Assembly (NCBI RefSeq): GCF_019112545.1
Contig: NW_025064922.1
Span: 103,050-167,049, forward strand
Direction: 5' to 3'
Source of the DNA: Guyanagaster necrorhizus
Taxonomy: Eukaryota; Basidiomycota; Agaricomycetes; Agaricales; Physalacriaceae
DNA: 64,000 nucleotides
The notes under the pieces were generated by a model. That model had not been told where the DNA came from. It searched no databases and was given only the letters and a program-made list of their open reading frames with translations. Below are positions 56,101 to 64,000 of the stretch, piece by piece (within the stretch, counting starts at the first letter, position 1; every line of letters begins with the position of its first letter). The translations under genes and the position numbers were made by a program.

Positions 56101-57064
56101 GACAGAATTGAACTCGGAAGGATGGGCAAAGATCCTACGGGACGAAATATACGCAAAGCACGGAATGCCACAAGTAGTCATCTCAGATCGCGGACCACAA
56201 TTCGTCTCCAAATTCCTCACTGACCTATACAAACTCTTGAACATAACACCCAATGCATCGACGGCATACCATCCACAAACAGATGGACAGACCGAACGCA
56301 CAAACCAAGAGGTTGAAAAATACCTTCGGCTGTTTATCAACTACAGGCAAGACGATTGGGTCGAGTGGTTAGCACTCGCTGCCTTCCAGCACAATAACAG
56401 AGTGCACTCCGCCACAGGCCAGACCCCCTTCTTTGTGAACCACGGCAGACACCCACATCTGACGCAAACGAGTCTCCACAAAACAACGACTCCAGCTTCT
56501 ACAGACTTTGCCGCAATGATGGGAAAAATACATATGGAAACAAAGAAGGCCCTGGAGAAAGCAGCCTCAGCCATGAAACTACAGTACGATAAGCATTGAT
56601 GCCCCGCACACGAGTATCACGTCCACGACAAAGTCTGGCTTGATACGACGAACCTCCACCTGCCCCGGCCGAAACGCAAACTCGCCGACAAGCGTACAGG
56701 ACCCTTCCCGATTATTGCAAAAATCGGAGAATCTGCCTATAAACTATGACTACCGGCGACATGGAAAATTCACAACGTATTCAATGAAGCACTATTGACA
56801 CCATACGTTGCCCCAGCCTTTCCTAACCAGGAACGACCGCCACCGCCACCCTCAGACTTGATCGACGACAAGGAACACTACGAAATTGATCAGGTACTAA
56901 ACCACAAACTCCAGAAAGTAAAAGCCCGTGGGGGCGGCACAACAACAACGGTCGACTACCTCGTAAGTTGGAAAGGCTACAGCCCGGAATCCAACCAATG
57001 GATCAACGAAAAATACATGAACGCCGACACAGCCATACACGACTATGAATTATCCCTTAATTAA
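53191..57064 (+). pseudogene. Gypsy C pol: protease, RT, RNase H, integrase, chromodomain
   Basis: A single frame, -1 relative to gag. Protease has ALIDSGCTGSS (Asp at 53675). RT has SPFFFVKKKDGKLRPVQDYR, LDIRWGYNNV and catalytic YLDD (54734-54745). RNase H has VEADSSEGAIGAVLSQ and NYEIYDKELLAIM. Integrase has an HHCC finger (GHPGIAKTKEL..YWWP..CETCQRG) and a DDE core with Asp 56006, Asp 56186 and Glu 56294; the last two are 35 residues apart as usual. The C-terminus (56870-57030) reads YEIDQVLNHKLQKVK.. and VDYLVSWKGYSPESNQWI, a chromodomain that would direct integration to modified histones. Eleven premature stops: ten TGA (53246, 53516, 53948, 53963, 54185, 55034, 55631, 55853, 56597, 56747) and one TAA (54170). 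Confidence 0.92.
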
Positions 57065-57087
57065 GCCATCGGGACGATGGTCTTAAG

Positions 57088-57095
57088 CAGGGGGT
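57088..57095 (+). other. Polypurine tract of gypsy C
   Basis: GCAGGGGG immediately before the 3' LTR, the expected primer site for second-strand synthesis. Confidence 0.6.
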
Positions 57096-57097
57096 AA

Positions 57098-57530
57098 TGT
57101 TACGATTTATTTCCTTTTCTTTCCCTTTACCCCTATTTACGCTGAGTCAGAAGGCACAAGACCATGGAAGGCTTAGTCAGCGCAACTAAAAACTTCCATC
57201 AAGACACCATGACAGTCGCGCTCAATGACACACAATCAACCTTTTATGTACGATAGCGACGCTCCAGGACAATGAGCACAATGGATGCAGACACACATAA
57301 TAAGCAGTAGTATAATTAGCAGACAACTGTACAGTATTTAAGGACTGCAGCTCTCGCTGGTATACTCCAGCTTCGAGCTAAAGTTTATACACGCCATTCT
57401 ACCTCGAGTCTTGATTGACCTTGTGTCGCATCAAATGGATATATACTCAGTGGACTCAGGTGATTCCTCGAAGTGCGAAGGAACACCTGTTTATCACATG
57501 TATCTGTTCACGTGACGCTTGAGCCTAACA
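57098..57530 (+). repeat. Gypsy C 3' LTR
   Basis: 433 bp, same ends as the 5' LTR. The RNA-start motif recurs at 57369-57381. Confidence 0.95.
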
Positions 57531-57535
57531 AAAAC
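57531..57535. repeat. Right target-site duplication of gypsy C
   Basis: AAAAC, identical to 49455-49459. Confidence 0.9.
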
Positions 57536-60500
57536 AGCAATGACAAAAGATAGAATTGTCCACCCTATCATGGGATAGGCATAAGAATCAAAGGCAAGGT
57601 GGAAGGCCCTTTGGCTCTCAGGCAACCACATCCCCAAAGCCTAGTGGCTCAGCCTCAACTTCTCAATACAGCAAGAAGCAAACCAGTATGGGCATGATAT
57701 TTACTGGAACAGGTAAGCCAATGGATGTGGATCACCTCAAGAAGGGGGGAAAATGTTTCAATTGTGGCCAGAAGAGCCACATGGTATAAAACTGCTCCCA
57801 GAAGAAGAACAAATATACTCAGGAGGATATTAGGGCTCAGATCACCAAATTGATGAAGGAAGATCAGGATCTCAGGGCAGAAGACAAACCTGAGGAGATA
57901 AAAGATGGAGCTGAGCAATAAGCGATTCTACTGGCTCAGCTGAAGTATTAACAAGTGGACTATCACCCTCAGCCATTGAATGGACTGACAATATTTCTGT
58001 AGTTACTCCACCTATGTCTAAATTATGCATGCCTTCAAATATACTCGACAGTACCACATCCAATACAGAATCGCCTAAGGAATCCAAACAAGACACTCAA
58101 CTACTGATGTATGGCCGAACAAGAGCAGAGAGCTCTAAAAAAGGTAAGTTTCTACCAAAAGTTTGCTATACTAACATTTCAAAAGACCCTCAATCACTAT
58201 CAAGCTGAACAGAGGTAGAGGACCCTATTGGATGGCTAAAATCATTTGACACTGAATGGACTTGGTGAGCTATTAAAGATGTGAAAAGTGAAGAAGTAGC
58301 AAAAGCTGTACTCAAGAATTGGGTATACAAAGTCCAAGCCAAGGAAGTGATTGACAAAATGATCACTAAAATGCAAGAAGCAGAATGGAATCGAGCCCTG
58401 GAATAGCTTGACAAACTCCATAGACCTCAAAAATTCATTCGATGGTCCAAAGGTAAAGGACAAAACTTAGTAACAAAGGCTCGAGTCAAAACCCTAACCA
58501 ACCAATCTGCCCATACTGTAACTGCCTTAATTGACAGTGGCTACACTGGGAGTTTAATAAATCATGCTTTTGTTGCCAAATATGATTTACTCACTCAAGC
58601 CACTGCTGCTCCAATTCCAGTCTACAATGCCAACAGAACAAAAAACCAAGCAGGATCAATCACCAAATATGTTGAGCTCAGACTCACAATCGACAATCAC
58701 TCAGAATGAATCAATCTAGCTGTAACTGATCTAGAGACCAAGAAGATCTTCCTTGGCCATGATTGGTTAATATGGCACAATCCACTGATCAACTAGAAGA
58801 CCAGCTGCATCACCTTTGCTAGATGCTGCTGTTGGAAAATCTCATTCGAACTATCAGATCAAGACCCAGAAGACTGATGGGATGAAGAGATGAGAGATGA
58901 TGAAACAATCCTTGCCATTGATTTACAAAGGGCCATCAGCATTAAGGCTCATTATGTCAATAACCTAGCAGCAAAAGCTAATGCCAGAAGAGAGGAAAGA
59001 ACATTCAAAGAGATGGTATCCAAATGGGCACAAGATTACAGAGACTTATTCGAAAAGGAACGTTTCAATAAATTACCCAAACCAAAACTATGAGATCATG
59101 CCATTGAACTAATCCCAAATGCAAATGCCAACCTAGACTGCAAATGCTACCCACTAGATAACAATAAATAATAAGAACTGGATAAGTTCCTCGAAGAGAA
59201 CTTATCCAGTGAGAGGATCCAGCTATCAAAGTCCCCAATGGCATCTTCCTTTTTTTTTGTCAAAAAAAAAGAATGGAAAGCTCTGACCAGTACAAGACTA
59301 TCAGAAACTTAATGAGATGATGATCAAGAATCACTATCCACTGCTGTTAATCTCCAAACTGATAGACAAACTCTGTGGTGCCAAATACTACACCAAACTA
59401 GACATTCAGTGGGGGTACAACAATGTATGCATCAGAGAAGGTGACAAATGGAAGGTCACTTTTCAAACCAACTATGGATTATTTAAACCAACAGTTATGT
59501 TTTTTGGACTCACCAACTCACCTGTGATATTCCAATGGATAATGAATGATATTTTCAAAAATCTCATCACCACTGAGAAGGTAATGATTTATTTGGACGA
59601 TATTCTTATCATGTCCAAAATCAAGGAAAAGCACCAAAAACTAGTATGATAAGTACTTGCACTGATGAGAAAGCATTGACTCTTCCTCAAGGCTGAAAAG
59701 TGCAAGTTCAAGGTACTCGAAACCAAGTACCTCATAGTTATCATCAGCGAAGAAGCCATCAGAATGGACCCTGTCAAGATAGCCGGAGTAACAGAATGGC
59801 CAGAGCTGATCAAAAAGAAGGAACTACAATCATTTCTAGGATTTACAAACTTCTACCACTGGTTCATTTGAGACTACAGCAAAATAGTCTGACCAATAAC
59901 ACAATTGACCAGAAATTCCCTATAGAACTGAGGAATTCCCCAACAATTGGCATTTAATGACCTTAAATGCCAATTAGCTGAAGATGTCATACTTGTCATA
60001 CCAAGCCAAGAAGGAAAGTTCCAAGTGGAGGCCAACTCTAGTGAAGAAGCTATTAGAGCAGTACTCTCTCAGGAACAGGACAACAAGTGGTGACTCATTG
60101 CCTTCATGTCAAAGGCACTCATAGTCACTGAGTGCAATTATGAGATTTATGATAAGAAACTCCTCACTATAATGCTTGCCCTTGCTGAATGGCAGCATTA
60201 TCTTATTGGAGCAGCCCAAACCTTCGAAATCTGGACTGATCACTAGAATCTCCGATATTTTCAACATCCACAAAAACTTAATTGCTGACAAGCCTGATAG
60301 GTCATAGAATTATTATAATACAAATACACACTACACCATAAAGCTGGTGTAGCAAATAAAAAGGCTGATTTCCTTAGCAGGAGAGCTGACCATGATTAGG
60401 GAGGAGACGACAACAAAGAGGTTATACTTCTAAAATCAGAACATTTCTGGGCAATGATTATGCCCACAGAGGAAGAAATACACAAGCACATCAAAAGCAC

Positions 60501-62052
60501 TACCTAAGATCTCTACAAATAGGATCAAAGAATAGCTCCCTCACTCAATCACAAGAGGGGACTAAAGAAAGAAGAAGAGTTGATCCACTATAATGAATGG
60601 ATCTATATCCCAAGAGATCAGAGACTTCATGATAATATCATTGTCACCTGTCATGATCATGCAACAGCTGGACACTTAGGAATAGCCAAAACTAAAGAGT
60701 TGGTTTTAAGGGAATATTGGTGGCCCAAAATGGATCATGATATCACCCAATATGTCAAGTCTTATAAAGTTTGTCAACAGGGCAAAACTTTCACACAACC
60801 CAGAGCAGCTCCACTCCATCCAAATGAGATCTCTTTATCACCATGGACCTATATTTTAGTAGATATGATAACTGGACTGCCTGAGAGTGATGGCTATGAT
60901 GTGATCATTGTCATAATCGATCGCTTCTCAAAGGCAATCATTTTGATCACCTGCTCAATAGAATTAACATCTGAAGGGTGGGCCAAAATACTATGAGATG
61001 AGGTTTATGCAAAGTATAGCATATCTCAAATAGTCATTTCAGATAGGAGATCACAATTCATCTCCAAATTTATAAACGACTTGTACCGATTGCTCAACAT
61101 CAAGCAGAACACCTCAACAGCATATCACCTGCAAATGGATGGACAGACAGAATGAGCAAATCAAGAAATTGAAAAGTACCTGTGACTTTTCATAAATTAC
61201 CAACAAGATGATTGGACAGAGTGGCTAGCACTAGCTGCCTTCCAACACAACAACAGAGTCCACTCAGCAACTGGAAAAACACCTTTCTTTATTAACTACA
61301 GATAAAACCCACCAGTTGTGCAATACAAGTGAATACACACAACAACTCTGGCATCTGCAGATTTCACAACAATGATGGCAAAAATCCATGAAGAAACAAA
61401 GGCAGCACTGGAACAAGCCATGTCGACAATGAAAAAACAGTATGATAAGCATCAGAGGCACACACATGAATATTCAGTCAATGATCAAGTTTGGCTGGAT
61501 ATGACAAGCCTCCATCTTCCTTGCCCCAAACAAAAACTAGCAGACAAGCGAACTGAACCTTTCAAAATTGTTGTAAAGGTTGGCAAATCTGCATACAGAC
61601 TGAAATTACCACAGACCTGGAAGGTTCATAATGTTTTCAATGAAACATTATTGACACCATATGTCACCTCTGCCTTTCCAAACCAAGAATGACCATCTCT
61701 ACCACCACTAGAACTAATCAATGATAAAGAACACTATGAAATCGACAAAGTGCTAAACTACAGAACATGAAAGGTCAAAGCACAAAGAGGAGGCATGACC
61801 ACAACTGTCGACTATCTTGTCAGCTGGAAAGGTTATAGGCCAGAATCAAACCAATGAGTCAATGAGAAACATATGAATGCAGAGACAGCAATACATGACT
61901 ACGAACAACAAATTAACATGGTGGACATAGAGAGAGTCATGTTCAACATTATCCCTGAGCAAATACATTCATCTGTGATATGAACAGGTCCAGCAGATAA
62001 GCCATCTGCAAACCTACAAGTGGCCAATGTCTTCATGAACCTTCAGCATATC
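57536..62052 (+). pseudogene. Gypsy B end of gag and pol, decayed
   Basis: Continues the interrupted gag (zinc knuckle CFNCGQKSHMV with a stop after Val), then protease (LIDSGYTGSL, Cys to Tyr), RT 59317-59649 with an intact YLDD, RNase H, integrase (GHLGIAKTKELVLREYWWPK; DMITGLPESDGYD) and chromodomain. Many stops, mainly TGA where gypsy C has CGA. Hardly any CpG left. Confidence 0.85.
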
Positions 62053-62587
62053 TGTTATGATTTTTTCTATTTTCTTTCTTTTTCTTCTCCTCTTTCCTTT
62101 CAGAAATGACCCCTATCTTTGCTTAGTCAGAGTGCTTAGGCCAGTGCTTATGATCACAGGAAGGCTTGGTCAGCAACCTGATCAGTCATCATCTTGATGC
62201 ACTGCTGTATGCTGTAAAGGGAGAGATAATACTTCTTTTATCACTAGGAGGCAGTACAATAGTAACAGCACAACAGCAAGACAACAGCCTTTGTGGAGAG
62301 CTTGGCAATAGCAGGGGTAACAGCTCCAGGACAGACAATATCTTTTGTAAATGATCTATTAATAACCAAGTAGCAGAATAGTATTTAAGTAGAGTAGCTC
62401 TTGCTGTAATACTCCAGCATTAAGCTAAAGTTTATTTTTCACCATCTTATCTCGAGCTCAAGCTTCTTGCCACAGTCTTGACTACACAACTCTGTTGACA
62501 CAAGTGAACTCAGTCAGTCTAACCTGAAGTGCGAGGTTCTAAACTGTTTATCACGTGTTAATAGTCATGTGGAATTTGGGCCTAACA
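62053..62587 (+). repeat. Gypsy B right LTR, shared with gypsy D
   Basis: 535 bp, TGTTATG..CTAACA. RNA-start motif AGCATTAAGCTAA. It is followed directly by a primer-binding site and a leader ORF, so it is simultaneously the 5' LTR of the next copy. Confidence 0.88.
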
Positions 62588-64000
62588 ATTAGCTTAACAC
62601 TTATCATTCTCTTCCTCAAGCCCAATTGTGCTGAGAAACTGAATGCCCCCTGTGCTAAACCCTTCTAACCCGAATTTTACCTACAAGTTCTTTGAACTCT
62701 TGACTTCCATCATTAGAATTCTGATAGGCTTATTGGTGATCATACAGCTGTGCTGTAGACATCAATCAATAACCACTTGGGCTATCTGACACTATCATGA
62801 ATTCCAACAGATTAGAACTATTCTCAGAAATGTCACATCAGACCTCTCTCTCCATGACATCCCTGCCTCTGCCTGACAGTCCTTCCATCCTGAAGAAGCT
62901 GACCCCAAAGACATCCCTGGGAGCTCGACTGAAGAACATCCTAGAGAAGAAATGGAGCAGCATCAGCAGCACTCATACCCCCTGTGACTCCTGTCAGCAA
63001 TCGTCAGAGACTCTACAAACTCTTGGGCTACAGAGTTTTGATGACCCTGACCTGACACCTCCATCCTGTCCTCCAAGCACTACAATGCAACAACTATCAT
63101 CTCTGAGCCTGGCATTGGGCATTGTGCTCGAGACTCCCTGGATGCTGTTCAGATGGCTCCAAGCCTCAGAGATTCTGCAGGCTGAGGATCTCGACCCCCA
63201 ACAATGAGAGAAAGGAGCTCCAGCAGAGGAACAAGGGTTAGTAGTCCCAACCCATTCTTTAATGACAACAACAGGAACGAGCTCCAGTACTGGAGAGAGG
63301 CAGCCAGAGAGGCCAGCTGACTGGAGCAAGGAGAAGAAGGCTGAGTGGCAAGCAGAGCAGGATCACATTCAGAAGTACTGCAACCAGTACAATCCCCCCC
63401 AAATCTCACTCCAGTCATCAACAAGGGTGATATACAACACCCCCAATCCCTTGTTGAGTACGTCGAGGAGCAGGCACAAATTGGACATAATGCCACATGA
63501 GAAAACACTCTCTTTGGGTGGTATCTTTGTGCATGAGACAGGAGGAGGAGCTCTGGGAGCTCCTGACTCACTGATATGCTCATTGGTACCACCATCAACA
63601 GCATTCCTGACCCTTCATTCTGAGAACCTACCACTCCCACCATGGAGTCTGACCCCTGAACAGGATCAGTCATAAAAGTCGTCCATGCCGATGACTACTA
63701 CTTCCAGGGGATGACAGGTCTCAACGACAACTACCCATTATCATATGAGACTGATACCATTGCAGACACCGAGGACATCCCTATCTAGAGAAGGATACCC
63801 TCAGACCATGGAACAGTCAGAGAGGATGATGAACATATTGATTCCACAGAGGACATTCGACAGTTTTTTGATGGGAACTTCGCTGCTCTATTCCTCCATC
63901 CACAGTTCTATCGAAACTTCCACTGGTATTGTAGAGCAATGGCAATGGGAGCAGCAACAAGCATCGAGAAACCTCCAGAGCAGCCCAAGTGGCAGCCTAC
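62588..64000 (+). mobile_element. Gypsy D internal region (leader and gag), runs off the window
   Basis: Primer-binding site-like TTAGCTTAACACT, then MPPVLNPSNPNFTYK and the membrane-like FFELLTSIIRILIGLLVIIQ, conserved NVTSDLSLHDIPA, then gag-like charged sequence with stops. Same subfamily as gypsy B. Continues beyond 64000. Confidence 0.8.

Larger units (their letters stand above)
49460..57530 (+). mobile_element. Gypsy C: complete Tf1/sushi-like chromovirus (Ty3/gypsy)
   Basis: 8.07 kb with 433-bp LTRs of equal length and a perfect 5-bp target duplication. Contents in order: LTR, self-priming site, leader ORF, gag with CCHC knuckle, protease, RT, RNase H, integrase, chromodomain, purine tract, LTR. 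The chromodomain and the RNA self-priming complementarity place it with Tf1/sushi-type chromoviruses. It is inserted in the gag of gypsy B in the same orientation. It is CpG-rich compared with the surrounding elements, so clearly the youngest layer, yet it has 16 premature stops and is unlikely to be autonomous. Confidence 0.93.
46071..62587 (+). mobile_element. Gypsy B retrotransposon (decayed), split by gypsy C
   Basis: LTR 46071-46590, internal 46591-49459 plus 57536-62052, LTR 62053-62587. It has the same gene order as gypsy C. The gag is interrupted by gypsy C at 49460, and its zinc knuckle is CFNCGQKSHMV (57760-57785). Protease, RT (IYLDDILIMS near 59589), RNase H, integrase and a chromodomain-like end (VDYLVSWKGYRPESNQ) follow with many stops. 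Gag ends at CAA-TAA (57919-57921) at the same place as gypsy C's CAG-TGA. Without gypsy C it is about 8.4 kb. Its right LTR also serves as the left LTR of gypsy D, and no matching target duplication flanks it. Confidence 0.85.

Noticed and set aside
50720..56749. TGA as a sense codon or edited codon in gypsy C
   Set aside because: Host genes here (for example BTB and caspase copy 1) use TGA as the true stop, and older copies show the same transitions in non-coding LTRs, so mutation is the simpler explanation.

Overview
The window looks like nuclear DNA of a basidiomycete, probably a mushroom-forming agaricomycete. Genes are dense and split by many introns of about 40-65 bp with GT..AG ends. 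They include a mitochondrial-type (class 2) dihydroorotate dehydrogenase, a fungal BTB protein, a Zn2Cys6 regulator, caspase-domain proteins, and Tf1/sushi-like chromodomain retrotransposons. The species cannot be named from sequence alone.

Genic half (1-35.9 kb). DHODH (397-2071, -) is followed by a family of small secreted proteins whose two Greek-key-like repeats resemble the beta/gamma-crystallin fold: three intact genes on the minus strand (2403-2889, 4049-4474, 5179-5638), one intact inverted copy (8490-8949, +) and two decayed copies (9029-9246, 9572-9840). A BTB/POZ gene (6495-7724, -) lies between the two inverted copies. After 4.6 kb with no recognised gene comes a Zn2Cys6 transcription factor (14591-18025, +), then a small uncharacterised gene (18643-19041, -). 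Next is a second, larger inverted duplication. Two caspase-domain genes (21884-24075, - and 33315-35538, +) sit at the outer ends of near-identical ~2.45 kb arms (23995-26460 and 30930-33395). Each arm carries a hypothetical gene, a 208-bp solo copia LTR and a scrap of transcription-factor gene. The 4.5 kb spacer holds a UbiA prenyltransferase (28643-29789, +) whose last 34 codons are cut off by an in-frame TAG.

Transposon half (35.9-64 kb). CpG dinucleotides almost vanish at about 35.9 kb and the rest is a nest of LTR retrotransposons. A truncated copia (35909-38009) is interrupted by gypsy A, whose 5' LTR (38010-43444) is itself split by a complete but dead copia (38297-42801, -) and by an inverted solo gypsy LTR (42858-43308, TSD TCTAT). 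Gypsy A's gag is cut at 46071 by gypsy B, which shares its right LTR (62053-62587) with a further copy that runs off the window. Inside gypsy B's gag sits a structurally complete, much younger gypsy C (49460-57530: 433-bp LTRs, perfect AAAAC target duplication).

Gypsy C shows three notable things. A 13-nt perfect complement between its presumed RNA 5' end and its primer-binding site implies Tf1-type self-priming. Its first ORF starts with a membrane-spanning-like segment that is also found in the three older copies. Its coding frames are broken by 16 premature stops, 15 of them TGA where a single CpG transition from CGA explains the stop. This suggests cytosine-methylation-driven decay of transposons in this genome.
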